Assembly: GCA_030731745.1 (NCBI GenBank)
Contig: JANQTJ010000029.1
Location: 1 to 45,357, forward strand
Source of the DNA: Flaviramulus sp.
GTDB lineage: Bacteria > Bacteroidota > Bacteroidia > Flavobacteriales > Flavobacteriaceae
Length of the DNA: 45,357 bases
Direction of reading: 5' to 3'
Positions 25,566 through 36,300 of the stretch are shown in pieces (position 1 is the stretch's first letter; every line of letters starts with the position of its first letter). The notes under the pieces were generated by a model, which ran no database searches, was not told the DNA's origin, and was given only the letters and a program-made list of their open reading frames with translations. A program made the position numbers and the translations under genes.

Positions 25566-28514
25566 ATGAATGAAAAAAGATTAAGAATTAAACAACTTAT
25601 ACCATACAGATTAAGTTGTTTTATGCTTTTTTATTTAATCCCATTTTTGTTTTTTGGACAAAGTATATCAGGTATTGTAACTGATGAATCTAAACAGCCA
25701 TTGCCTGGAGCAACAGTACTATTAAAAGGCACCTCCGTTGGAACGGTTACCGATTTCGATGGTCAATTTAATTTAGATATAACATCAAATACAGATTCCA
25801 ATACATTGGTAATATCTTTTTTAGGCTATACAGCAAAAGAAGTAAACTTTACAGCAAATGAAAATAATATTATTGTTGTCCTTAAAGAAGATGTTAGCAC
25901 TTTGGATGAAGTTGTACTTATTGGTTATGGTACACAGAAGAAGAAGGATCTAACAGGTTCTGTTGCAACTGTAAGTGCTAAAGATTTTCAAAACGTGCCA
26001 GTAACTAACGTGGAGGGTTTAATAGCAAATAAGTTACCAGGTGTTCAAATAACCCCTGCTAGTGGTAGACCCGGTGCAGGTAGTTCTATTTTGATTCGAG
26101 GAGGTTCTTCATTAAGTGCTACTAATGATCCTTTGTTTATTATTGATGGTGTACCCGTAGAGGGTTCTAATAATGGTCCTGGAATTTTAAGTCAATTAAA
26201 TCCGAATGACATAGAAAGCTTCACGGTATTAAAAGATGCTTCTGCTTCAGCCATTTATGGATCGAGAGCATCAAATGGTGTAGTGATTATTACAACTAAA
26301 AAGGGTAATTTAAACGATTTTCAAGTTAATATTTCCTCAAATACAAGAGTCTCAACAATCATACAAAATGCTTCAATATTAACAGCAGACCAATACAGAG
26401 ATGTTGTAGATGATTTAGGATTTAGTAGAACACCACTGGGTGAGGCAAGTACGGACTGGCAAGATGAAGTTTTTCAAGTAGCATTTACTCAAGAACATAA
26501 TATTAGTATAAGTGGTGCTATTAAATCATTGCCGTATCGAGCATCTGTTGGGTATCTTGATCAGGAAGGAAATTTAAAAGGTGGTAAATACAAAAGACTA
26601 ACAGCTTTGTTAAACTTAAGTCCAAAGTTTTTTGATAATCATTTAAAAATAAACCTAAATTTAAAAGGTTCATTTGAAGATGATCGTATTGCTGATGAAA
26701 ATGCCATTTGGACAGCTTCAGCCTTTGACCCAACACAACCAGTATTTGTAGAAGACCAAACCTACGGAGGCTATTTTCAATACACCCAATTTGCAGATAA
26801 TCCAGCAATAGCACTTATTAACCCAGTAAGTATGTTAGAGCAACGTAGGCAAACTAATCAAAATAAAAGAAGCATAGGTAATATTCAGTTAGATTATTCG
26901 TTACACTTTTTGCCAGATTTGCATGTTAATGTAAATGCTGGGTATGATATTTCTCAAGGTACCTATAGAGATGCTGTACAACCAAATTATTTTCCGAGCG
27001 ACTTATCTGGAGGGTATATTTATTATGCAAACCCATCGCGTGAGGTTAAGAACTTATTGCTTGAATCTTACCTGTTTTACAGTAAAGAAATTGAATCTCT
27101 AAAAAGTAAGTTTGACTTTACTGCGGGATATTCTTATAACGATTTTTTAACAACCAACTATTTTTATCCAACATTTCGAGCTGATACTGGTGCTCAGTTT
27201 CCCAATAGCGAACCTCCATTTCCTTTTGATAAACCAAGTAATGCCATAGTCTCTTTTTATGGTCGACTTAATTATAGTTTTAATAATAAATATTTATTAA
27301 CCGCTTCTTTACGTCGTGATGGATCTTCTAGGTTTTCAGAAGATAATCGATGGGGAACATTCCCATCAGTCGCATTGGCATGGAAAATAAAAGAGGAAAG
27401 CTTTCTAAAAGACAGCAAATCTTTATCAGACCTTAAATTAAGGTTAAGCTATGGTGTTACAGGGCAACAAGATGGAATAGCAAATTACTATTATCAAACA
27501 GGTTATAATTTAGGTAATTTAAATAATCGTTATACTTTTGGTGATACACCTTACACAACGGTTACGCCTCAGGCTTTTAACCCAGATCTTAAATGGGAAC
27601 AAACAGAATCCCTTAATATTGGCTTGGACTTTGGTTTTATAAATAACAGAATATCAGGAAGTATTGATCTTTATAAGAAAGATACTAAAGACTTATTAAA
27701 TTTAACAACCATTCCTTTAGGTGTTAATTTTGATAATCAATTACTTCTTAATATTGGAACTATGGAGAATAAAGGTGTGGAGTTTAATTTAAATGCAATA
27801 CCATTGCAAACTGATAATGTGACTTGGAATCTTAACTTCAATGCCACTTATAATGAAAACACAATTACCAAGTTAACTAATGGTAATGATGCTGGCGTAG
27901 GATTATTTAGTGATGCTACATTGGTTAACACAGTTGGCTATCCACGTAATACATTTTATCTGTATAATCAAGTATATGATGTTAATGGAATGCCTATAGA
28001 AGGGCAAATGTTAGATGTAAATGATGATGGTATGATAAATGCCGAAGATAGATACATAACCAATAAATCAACTTTGCCAAAATACCTATTAGGTTTTAGT
28101 ACGAGTTTACAATATAAGAAGTGGAGCTTGAGCACATCATTTCATGCCAATTTAGACCACTATTTGTTTTTTCAACCCTATAATAGCACTGTTGCTATTA
28201 CTGATTTTCAAGTGTCACAAAATTTGAATACCCTGTATTACGATACACTTTTTAATTTTAATGATGAAGCTCAGAGATTTAGTGATTTTTACTTACAAAA
28301 CGCCTCTTTTTTGAGAATGGATAACCTAAACATAGGTTATGATTTTGGTAAGACACTAGCAAATTCTAAGCTTGCTTTAAGTTTGAATTTCTCCGTTCAG
28401 AACGTTTTTACAATAACCAACTATGATGGTATTGATCCTGAAGCTATTAGCGGTAGTGAAAATGGATATCCAGTGCCAAGAGTTTATGCCATAGGTGTAA
28501 ACCTGAATTTTTAA
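25566..28514 (+). CDS. SusC/RagA-family TonB-dependent transporter
   Basis: This outer-membrane importer is for oligosaccharides, here probably galacto-oligosaccharides. The 982 residues have a signal peptide (to about 32) and a carboxypeptidase-regulatory-like domain (ISGIVTDESKQPLPGATV). Next come the SusC box region (LDEVVLIGYGTQKKKDLTGSV), the plug (RGGSSL...PLFIIDGVP, DASASAIYGSRASNGVV) and a long beta-barrel ending in an aromatic residue (GVNLNF). SusD starts 28 bp downstream. The 176-bp upstream gap holds a small inverted repeat, AAATCATT (25519-25526) with AATGATTT (25533-25540), a possible leader hairpin. The hybrid regulator's site should lie in this gap but cannot be defined by eye. 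Confidence 0.95.
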   Translation: MNEKRLRIKQLIPYRLSCFMLFYLIPFLFFGQSISGIVTDESKQPLPGATVLLKGTSVGTVTDFDGQFNLDITSNTDSNTLVISFLGYTAKEVNFTANENNIIVVLKEDVSTLDEVVLIGYGTQKKKDLTGSVATVSAKDFQNVPVTNVEGLIANKLPGVQITPASGRPGAGSSILIRGGSSLSATNDPLFIIDGVPVEGSNNGPGILSQLNPNDIESFTVLKDASASAIYGSRASNGVVIITTKKGNLNDFQVNISSNTRVSTIIQNASILTADQYRDVVDDLGFSRTPLGEASTDWQDEVFQVAFTQEHNISISGAIKSLPYRASVGYLDQEGNLKGGKYKRLTALLNLSPKFFDNHLKINLNLKGSFEDDRIADENAIWTASAFDPTQPVFVEDQTYGGYFQYTQFADNPAIALINPVSMLEQRRQTNQNKRSIGNIQLDYSLHFLPDLHVNVNAGYDISQGTYRDAVQPNYFPSDLSGGYIYYANPSREVKNLLLESYLFYSKEIESLKSKFDFTAGYSYNDFLTTNYFYPTFRADTGAQFPNSEPPFPFDKPSNAIVSFYGRLNYSFNNKYLLTASLRRDGSSRFSEDNRWGTFPSVALAWKIKEESFLKDSKSLSDLKLRLSYGVTGQQDGIANYYYQTGYNLGNLNNRYTFGDTPYTTVTPQAFNPDLKWEQTESLNIGLDFGFINNRISGSIDLYKKDTKDLLNLTTIPLGVNFDNQLLLNIGTMENKGVEFNLNAIPLQTDNVTWNLNFNATYNENTITKLTNGNDAGVGLFSDATLVNTVGYPRNTFYLYNQVYDVNGMPIEGQMLDVNDDGMINAEDRYITNKSTLPKYLLGFSTSLQYKKWSLSTSFHANLDHYLFFQPYNSTVAITDFQVSQNLNTLYYDTLFNFNDEAQRFSDFYLQNASFLRMDNLNIGYDFGKTLANSKLALSLNFSVQNVFTITNYDGIDPEAISGSENGYPVPRVYAIGVNLNF

Positions 28515-28542
28515 AAAGAAAAAAACTAAAAAAAAGAAGACT

Positions 28543-30096
28543 ATGAAAAAAATTAGACACCACAGATTTTTATTGGTAATGCTAGTATTAGCAATTACTT
28601 TAAATTTTATTTCCTGTACTGATGATTTAGAAAAAACACCTGTAAATATAACAACAGCTGATAAACAATTCAACAGTGTAGATGGCTATAAGCAAAGTTT
28701 AGTATCTATTTATTCTAATCTTGCTTACAGTACATTCTTGAGATTTTATTGGAGTATGCAAGAATACAGTACCGATATGGCAGTGAGTACCTGGAACGAT
28801 GGAGGTGATGGTATTTATCATGAATTAGCATGGAGTGCTGATTCTCCTGCTATTACAAATGTTTATAATGCTACAATTAACATGATTACTTTATGTAACA
28901 ATTATGTTAAAGAAGCATCAGCAGAAAGCGTTAATTCTAGAGGTTTTTCTGGTACAGAGGCTTCTCAAATAGAACAATTTAAAGCCGAAGCAAGATTTTT
29001 AAGAGCTTACTGCTTTTGGATTCTTATGGATAGTTATGGAAACCCACCTTTTCCAACTGAACAAACATTAGGGACAACGCCTCCTAGTCAAATTCAACGT
29101 GCTGATTTATTTGTTTTTCTTGAAGAAGAATTGAAAGACATAGAACCTTTATTGGCAGATGCCAGAACTAACGAAAGAGGGCGTCCCGATAAAGCTGCCG
29201 CATGGGCATTGTTGTCTAGAATGTATTTGAATGCAAAAACATACACAGGGCAAGAGTATTATACGGAAGCTATTACCTATAGTAGTAAAGTGATTGACGA
29301 AGGCTATACTTTGGAGTCTAAATATGAATGGTTAATGCTAGGAGATAATAATTTGAATACCAATGAATTTATATGGACAATAAATTATGACAATACCAAT
29401 CAAACTTGGTTCTCCACAAATTTTTTAGCACTAGGTCCTGCAGGTATTCCAGGTTCTATAAATGGTATGTCTAGCAGTTGGAATGCTTTTAGGTTTACAC
29501 AACAAATACCAGCCTTATTTCCAACGGAAGATCCATCTGTTGATAAACGCGCTTTATTTTATACAAATGGACAAAACTTAGAAGTAAATTCTATTACTAC
29601 GAGTACGGATGGTTACTCTGCATACAAATACAGAAATAAAGATCGCGATGGTAATCCAATTGAGCAAAATAATAATTTTGGTAACCTTTCTGACATTGAT
29701 TTTCCAGTTTTTCGTTTGGCGGAAATTTATTTAATCTATGCAGAAGCAGTTTTAAGAGGTGGTAATGGTGGTAGTACATCAATGGCACTAAATTATGTGA
29801 ATCAAATAAGAGGTCGAGCCTATGCTAATGACCCTTCAAGTACAAATGGAAATATAACAAGTTCAAATCTTACACTTGATTTTATATTAGATGAAAGAGC
29901 AAGAGAATTATACTGGGAAACGCATCGCAGAACAGATTTAATTAGGTACAACAAATTGACTACTGGAGATTATTTATGGGCTTGGAAAGGAAACGTAGAA
30001 GGCGGTAGAGCTGTAGATCCTAAATATAATTTGTTTCCAATACCAACAGCAGATTTATTAGCAAATCCTAATTTAACACAAATAGAAGGTTTCTAA
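28543..30096 (+). CDS. SusD/RagB-family surface glycan-binding lipoprotein
   Basis: This lid protein captures glycan at the surface and delivers it to SusC. The 517-residue protein has lipobox Cys25 (FISC) followed by TDD, a pattern like the Bacteroidota surface-export signal. The N-terminal TPR-rich half includes FKAEARFLRAYCFWILMDSYGNPP. The C-terminal half has FPVFRLAEIYLIYAEAVLRGG and ILDERARELYWETHRRTDLIRYNK, both hallmarks of SusD. It is paired with the upstream SusC gene. Confidence 0.95.
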   Translation: MKKIRHHRFLLVMLVLAITLNFISCTDDLEKTPVNITTADKQFNSVDGYKQSLVSIYSNLAYSTFLRFYWSMQEYSTDMAVSTWNDGGDGIYHELAWSADSPAITNVYNATINMITLCNNYVKEASAESVNSRGFSGTEASQIEQFKAEARFLRAYCFWILMDSYGNPPFPTEQTLGTTPPSQIQRADLFVFLEEELKDIEPLLADARTNERGRPDKAAAWALLSRMYLNAKTYTGQEYYTEAITYSSKVIDEGYTLESKYEWLMLGDNNLNTNEFIWTINYDNTNQTWFSTNFLALGPAGIPGSINGMSSSWNAFRFTQQIPALFPTEDPSVDKRALFYTNGQNLEVNSITTSTDGYSAYKYRNKDRDGNPIEQNNNFGNLSDIDFPVFRLAEIYLIYAEAVLRGGNGGSTSMALNYVNQIRGRAYANDPSSTNGNITSSNLTLDFILDERARELYWETHRRTDLIRYNKLTTGDYLWAWKGNVEGGRAVDPKYNLFPIPTADLLANPNLTQIEGF

Positions 30097-30148
30097 AACA
30101 TGTTTAAGTAATACTAGAAGATAACTTTTAGATTGAAAAACAAATATT

Positions 30149-31327
30149 ATGAAAAAATTTTTTAAAATTATATTGATAATTGTAACAACTACAATTTCTT
30201 TAAGCTCTTGTTCAGATAGTGAGAGTTTATATGTTGCATCATCGCCAGAAAATGGTTCATTCGAAATAATATCAAGTGCAGCCAGTATTGTATTAAATGA
30301 GACAAATGCAGAAACTGAAACGGCCATAACTTTTAGTTGGGAAATTCCTTCGTATGGTGTTGATACACCAGTAACATATACTTTGGAAATGGATTTAAAT
30401 AATGGTGATTTTTCTAATCCAAGAACTTTTACTGTTAGTAGCAATGAGATATCGTTTACCCATGCTGACTTAAATTTTTATGCATTAGACTTTGGGTTGG
30501 CTCCTAGTATTGAAGGAGAAATTAAATTAAGATTAAAAACAAGCTTAAAGTATAATGCTTTACAATCTTATTCAAATTTAGTAACCTTAGCTGTTACACC
30601 TTATGATACGCTAACTCTGCTTTACGATATGCCGTCAGAACTTTACCTTCAAGGAAACGCCGTACCCTCCAATTGGGGAATCCCTATTCCTGATTCTCAA
30701 AAAATGACACAAATTGATAACCACAGATTTGGACTCATAACAGAATTGGTTGGTGCTAAAAATTATGCAGCTATATCAACACCTACAACTTGGTCAGATC
30801 CTGCTTATGTAGGTATAGATGATCAGCAACCGGCATCAGAAGGAGATTTTAGACCAGCTGGTTCTACAACAGTACCTCAATGGGGTGGAAGCCCTATGAG
30901 CTCACCTTTAAATACGGGTATCTATAAAGTTATATTAGATTTTACTTCGGGTAAATACACTGCAACTCCCGAACCTTCTATTTTGACACCTCCAACTGAT
31001 TTATATATTATTGGAGATGCAACACCACTAGGTTGGGCGGCAAATGTTGATGATACTCAAAAGTTTACTAAAATTAATGATTACACATTTGAAATTACAA
31101 TACCATTAACTGGAGGTGGTGTGTTTGCATTTATTACTGCAACTGCCTACAGCGACCCTGCGTATAAAGCTAAAACAGCTTCTCAGGATGCATCAGGTGG
31201 AGATTTTATAGCTTCTGGGTCAGCAACTACACCAGCTTGGGGAGGTAATGATATTGCAGCACCAACGTCTGGAACATACACAGTTGAAGTCAATTTTAAA
31301 TCTGGAACTTACATTTTAAAACCCTAA
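30149..31327 (+). CDS. SusE-family outer membrane glycan-binding lipoprotein
   Basis: The 392-residue lipoprotein has Cys21 followed by SDSES, consistent with surface export. The first part (about 30-155) is the SusE N-terminal Ig-like region (ITFSWEIPSYGVDTPVTYTLEMD). Two repeated carbohydrate-binding-like modules follow (about 165-280 and 290-392). Both carry the pattern LY..G(N/D)A.P..W..., T.I....F....L.G....AF/I....YSDPAY and PAWGG. The family binds starch in the prototype, but its members in other PULs bind other glycans. The galactan role is inferred from context. Confidence 0.88.
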   Translation: MKKFFKIILIIVTTTISLSSCSDSESLYVASSPENGSFEIISSAASIVLNETNAETETAITFSWEIPSYGVDTPVTYTLEMDLNNGDFSNPRTFTVSSNEISFTHADLNFYALDFGLAPSIEGEIKLRLKTSLKYNALQSYSNLVTLAVTPYDTLTLLYDMPSELYLQGNAVPSNWGIPIPDSQKMTQIDNHRFGLITELVGAKNYAAISTPTTWSDPAYVGIDDQQPASEGDFRPAGSTTVPQWGGSPMSSPLNTGIYKVILDFTSGKYTATPEPSILTPPTDLYIIGDATPLGWAANVDDTQKFTKINDYTFEITIPLTGGGVFAFITATAYSDPAYKAKTASQDASGGDFIASGSATTPAWGGNDIAAPTSGTYTVEVNFKSGTYILKP

Positions 31328-31406
31328 TTTTTTTTAATGGTACCATACAAATCAAAAATATTTAGATGAATATTTTTCATCTAAATATTTTTTAAATTAT
31401 CAATTA

Positions 31407-32138
31407 ATGAAATACTTTTTTAAAAAGGCCATTGTTATAGTTTTACTTTTTTCTTTATCGGCTTGCGGTCAAACCCTAACTACAATAGAGAATGACCATG
31501 CGGGAATTTTACTAGATGATATTTATCCTGATAGTACTTTGGTTATTGCAACCCACACAGAATATACGAGAGCTCATTATCTAGAAAGAATTAAAGAATT
31601 TAAAGAAAACCCTCTAAGCACTAATGATATCGTTTTTGTAGGCAATAGTTTAACAGAGTTAGGTGGTGATTGGGGTAAAAGAATGAACAACCCAAAAATT
31701 AAAAATAGAGGTATTGGAGGTGATACCACTGAAGGTGTTTTAGCAAGATTGGGAGAGTTAATATACTTCAAGCCCCGGCAAATTTTTATTTTGATTGGTA
31801 TTAATGACTTGTTTAGAGATGATATGACTTCAGAAAAAGTTTTTAATAACATACTAAAAATAGTAAATCAAATTCACGATGGTTCTCCCAAAACTAAAAT
31901 ATATGTTCAAACCATTTTGCCTACCACTACAGTAAAGCTCAAAGAAAAAATTCAATTAACAAATACATTGCTTATAAATTCTGAATCTACCGAGTCTTAT
32001 AAGCTAATACCTTTACATGAACATTTTGCTACTGAAAATGATTTAATGGATATGAATTTTTCAGCAGATGGAGTGCATTTGAATGAGAACGGATACTCAA
32101 TATGGGTAAATAAAATAATCAGTTTAATACAATTATAA
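31407..32138 (+). CDS. SGNH/GDSL-family esterase lipoprotein
   Basis: Probably a carbohydrate O-acetyl esterase. The 243 residues include lipobox Cys20 (LSAC). Block I is VGNSLTELGG with nucleophile S81, block II has the Gly of IGGDTTEG, block III is IGINDL with the Asn, and block V is DGVHLN with D221 and H224. All four SGNH residues are present. It sits 4 bp before the GH53 gene, so the pair is probably translated from one message. Acetyl removal from pectic galactan is inferred; sialate or rhamnogalacturonan acetylesterase relatives are alternatives. Confidence 0.85.
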   Translation: MKYFFKKAIVIVLLFSLSACGQTLTTIENDHAGILLDDIYPDSTLVIATHTEYTRAHYLERIKEFKENPLSTNDIVFVGNSLTELGGDWGKRMNNPKIKNRGIGGDTTEGVLARLGELIYFKPRQIFILIGINDLFRDDMTSEKVFNNILKIVNQIHDGSPKTKIYVQTILPTTTVKLKEKIQLTNTLLINSESTESYKLIPLHEHFATENDLMDMNFSADGVHLNENGYSIWVNKIISLIQL

Positions 32139-32142
32139 TATA

Positions 32143-33360
32143 ATGTTTAAAAAATATATAGTAGTACAATTTATTATCATCTTAAGTTTGTTTTTTCAAT
32201 TTAGTTGTTCAATTGATAGTGGTATTCCAGTTCCAAATACGTCTTCTCCTACTCCTAATGATGTATTTTATAAAGGAACTTATATGGCTTATGTAGCGCA
32301 TCAAGAAACCTATGGAGGTGTGGTTTTTAAAGAAAACAGTGTGGCAAAAGATGCATTTCAAAGTATTGCTGATCATGGAGCAAATATTGTTCGACTTAGA
32401 ATTGATAATCCACCTTACAGTAGTAGTTACACTAATGGTTATGCAGATGTAGACTTTGGTTCGCCTGAGAAAGTAAAAGTAGAGATGCAAAGGGCAAAAG
32501 ATGCGGGACTAAAAACCTTGTTAACATTTGGATATCAATCTATGGCTTTGGAAGATTCTCAAAAATTAAACGATTATGTAGCACCTCTACAATGGCAAGA
32601 GATAGCTACTGATATTGAAAAATTGAAAGATGCGGTGTATAATCACACCACTATTATTTTAGAAGATTATATAAACTCTGGTTTAATTCCAGAAATTGTT
32701 TCTATTGGCAATGAAACTAATCAAAGATTTTTGGAACCAAATATAGCTGAAAGTGATTTACCAGATTACAGTGTTGTTAGAACAGTTAAATTATTAAATG
32801 CAGGAACTAAAGCAGTGAGAGATTTAAACGCTAAATATAGTTTAAATATGCAAATAGCCTGTCATATGTTTGATGCCTCTTATTTAAAAACCTGGATGAA
32901 ACTTCATGTTCGAAATGGATTAGATTTTGATATTATGGCATTGTCACACTATCATGCTTGGCATTCTTTAGGGAGTTTTACAAATTGGACAGATGTAGTG
33001 ACATTTGTGAAAAACACCTACGATAAAGATTTTTTAATTATGGAAACGGCACAACTTTTTAGAACAGGTGGTAATGACTCACACGTTGATATCCTAGGTC
33101 TTGAAAATATTCCTATTGGTTACGACAATCCACCAACAACAGATACTCAAAAAGAATACTTAAAAGATTTTGGGCAAGAATTATATGATGCAGGGGGTAT
33201 AGGGCTGATTTATTGGGGTGGTGAATGGGTTGGTTCTAATACACTGATTTTTCCAGATCAATTCGGCGCTGGTTCATCATGGGAAAATAAGGCGTTTTGG
33301 GATTTTAATTATAACCTTCATGATGGTGTCAATTGGATGAATGAAATTGTTGAACAATAG
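32143..33360 (+). CDS. GH53 endo-beta-1,4-galactanase, divergent lipoprotein
   Basis: It is predicted to cut beta-1,4-galactan internally. The 405-residue protein has lipobox Cys22 (QFSC). GH53 features are the N-terminal YKGTYMAYV and VRLRIDNPP segments, acid-base E191 in VSIGNETNQ and nucleophile E301 in FLIMETAQ. Compared with the second GH53 at 37396, the motifs are altered: no LDYHYSDTWADP segment and a different loop set. It may thus prefer a different chain length or decorated substrate. The early Cys and SusCDE proximity suggest cell-surface endo-cleavage. Confidence 0.85.
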   Translation: MFKKYIVVQFIIILSLFFQFSCSIDSGIPVPNTSSPTPNDVFYKGTYMAYVAHQETYGGVVFKENSVAKDAFQSIADHGANIVRLRIDNPPYSSSYTNGYADVDFGSPEKVKVEMQRAKDAGLKTLLTFGYQSMALEDSQKLNDYVAPLQWQEIATDIEKLKDAVYNHTTIILEDYINSGLIPEIVSIGNETNQRFLEPNIAESDLPDYSVVRTVKLLNAGTKAVRDLNAKYSLNMQIACHMFDASYLKTWMKLHVRNGLDFDIMALSHYHAWHSLGSFTNWTDVVTFVKNTYDKDFLIMETAQLFRTGGNDSHVDILGLENIPIGYDNPPTTDTQKEYLKDFGQELYDAGGIGLIYWGGEWVGSNTLIFPDQFGAGSSWENKAFWDFNYNLHDGVNWMNEIVEQ

Positions 33361-33380
33361 CCTATTGAATCAATGTAAAT

Positions 33381-36300
33381 ATGTTTTTAAAGGAAATGAA
33401 TAATTTCAAATGTCTTGTAATTACGAGTATTTGCTTCTTACTACTAGCATGTGGTAAAAATGAAACTACTTTTGTTGAAAAGCAAAATTTTAATAATGAC
33501 TGGGCTTTTAAGTTATTAAAAGACATACAGGTTGATAGTACTTATTTTCAAAACAACTTACAATATAAAGATTGGGATATAGTACAATTACCCCATACGC
33601 CAAAAATTGAACCTGAAATAGTAAATGATCAATGGCAAGGTATCTGTTGGTATCGCAAAAACTTTGATTTACCTAATAATTTATTGAGTAAGCAACTGTT
33701 TTTAAAATTTGAGGGAGCAATGAATATTGCCGAAGTATGGGTAAATGGACAAAAATTAATTGAGCATCATGGTGGGTACTTACCATTTATTGTAAACTTT
33801 ACTAATGTAGCTAATTTCGATAAAGAAAATATAGTTGCAGTAAGATTGAATAATCAAGATAATCCAGTTACAGGACCAAAACCACTTAAAGTTTTAGATT
33901 TTAACACCTATGGTGGTCTCTATAGAAATGTATGGTTTATAGCCAAAGATCCGCTTCACATTACAGACCCAGTTGGAGCAAATAAAACAGCTAGTGGGGG
34001 TGTTTTTGTAACATATCCTGAAGTTTCTGAAAAGACTGCTAAAATAAAAGTTAAAACCCATGTTAAGAATGCTAATGGTAATGCTGTGTCATTCACAGTT
34101 AAAAATACGTTGCTGAAAGGTAACAATGTTATTTTAACTGAATTAAGTAATGAACAGAATTTAGAAACAGATAATGACAAAGAAGTAGTAGTTGAAATGC
34201 AAGTTGAAAACCCAGAATTATGGTCTCCAAAAAACCCATATCTATATAGTTTAAAAACTGAAATCATTCAAGATGGTCTTCTTATTGATCAGGAAATAAC
34301 TCGAATTGGTATAAAAACTATAAAGTTTGTTGGTCAAGATTTTTATTTAAATGGTGAGAAAACGTTTCTAAGGGGGGTAAATCGTCATCAAGAATATCCA
34401 AATGTTGGCTATGCAATTTCAGATAATGCAAATTACCGAGATGCCAAAAAAATAAAGAATGCAGGATTTGATTATGTACGCTTATCACATTATCCGCATG
34501 CACCTGCTTTTATGGATGCCTGTGATGAGTTAGGACTTATAACAATTGATGCTATTTTAGGTTGGCAATATTTTAGCGAAGACGAGAAATTTCAAAAGCA
34601 TGTATTTCAAACAGCAAGAGATTTAATTCGTCGTGATAGAAACCATGCATCGGTTTTAGCTTGGGAAGTATCGTTAAATGAATCATGGATGCCAGAACAT
34701 TTTATAGATTCCTTAACAGCTATAGCACGTCAAGAATATCCGGGTAATCAATGCTTCACTGCAGGATGGCAATCTTATGGATACGATATTTACCTACAAG
34801 CTCGTCAACATCGTTTAGATCACTATGACGAAAACTTAAAGAAACCATACAATGTATCAGAATATGGCGATTGGGAATATTATGCTATGAATGCTGGTTT
34901 AGATCAAAATAGCTGGGGTGATTTACTTCAAGAAGAACGTTCTAGTCGTCAATTAAGAAATGCGGGAGAACAAGCTCTTTTGCAACAAGCAACTAATATA
35001 CAAGAGGCACATAATGATAATTTAAACACTCCTGCATTTGCTGATGGCTACTGGGTAATGTATGATTATAACAGAGGGTATGCAGATGACATAGAAGCTT
35101 CAGGGATTATGGATATTTTTCGATTGCCAAAGCCATCTTATTATTTCTATAAGAGTCAGCGAGATGCTGATGATACTTTCGGAAAACCAATGGTGTATAT
35201 AGCCAATAATTGGCAAAAAGATAGCCCGTTAGATGTTCGCATATTTAGCAATTGTGATGAAGTAGAATTATTTTTGAATGGACGTAGTTTAGGGCGCCAA
35301 AAACCAGATAAAAACAGAATATCTACAAACTTAAAACATCCTCCTTTTACATTCAATATTGGAGCCTTTGATAAAGGAAAGTTAGAAGCCAAGGGTTATA
35401 TAGAGGATAAATTAGTTACATCGCACAGCGTAAAAACACCTGAAAGGCCTTCTAAAATTAAAATTGTAATTGACAATAATTATGAAAACTTAAAAACTGA
35501 AGCTTCAGATATTGTTTTTGCACATGCCTACATTACTGATGACAACGGAACTGTTATCCCCAATTATTCTGGAGATATAACTTTTAATGTTGAGGGTAAT
35601 GCAGAATTAATAGGTAAAAACCCAGTGGCATGTATTGCAGGAATTGCTTCAATTTTGGTTAAAACAAGTGACGCTATACATGATATTAAACTAACGGCAA
35701 GTTCAAGAGAGCTCTTTATTGATTCTAAACCAGATAAAATAAGAGATATCACCTTATTAGATAAAAATATTGATAGTTTACCTCTTATCCCGAAGCTTTT
35801 TTTAGAACGTCAAAATAAAAGTAAGGGTTACTGTATTGTTAAGGGCAATTCTTCAAAAAGGCAAGTGGCACTAACTTTTGATGATGGGCCTACAGACTTG
35901 TCTATAAAAATTATTGAGGTTTTAGATAGGCATAATGCCAAAGGAACTTTCTTTTGGTTAGGTAAGAATCTAGAAGAAAAAACGGGAGTCATTAAAAAAG
36001 CAAAAGAAGGAGGCCATCTTATTGCTAATCACAGTTGGAATCATCAAAATGGTTGGGAACTATCAAAAGAAGATTTATGGCAAAATCAAGTTATGAACTC
36101 TATTGATGCCTTTAATCTAAGCGGAACTGACCAGCCTAAATATTATAGACCACCTTATGGTGCAATTACTCAAGATCAAATAGATTTTTTAGCAAGTAAA
36201 GGAATTACCACGGTATTGTGGTCTATAACTACAATGGACTGGGATAAAACTCAAAACAGTGAAGAGGAGTTATTCGAAAAATTCAAAAATTATCTTCATA

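Noticed and set aside
28377-28673. Minus-strand open frames inside SusC/SusD and other large genes
   Set aside because: They are antisense shadows of well-supported genes, with no family features.
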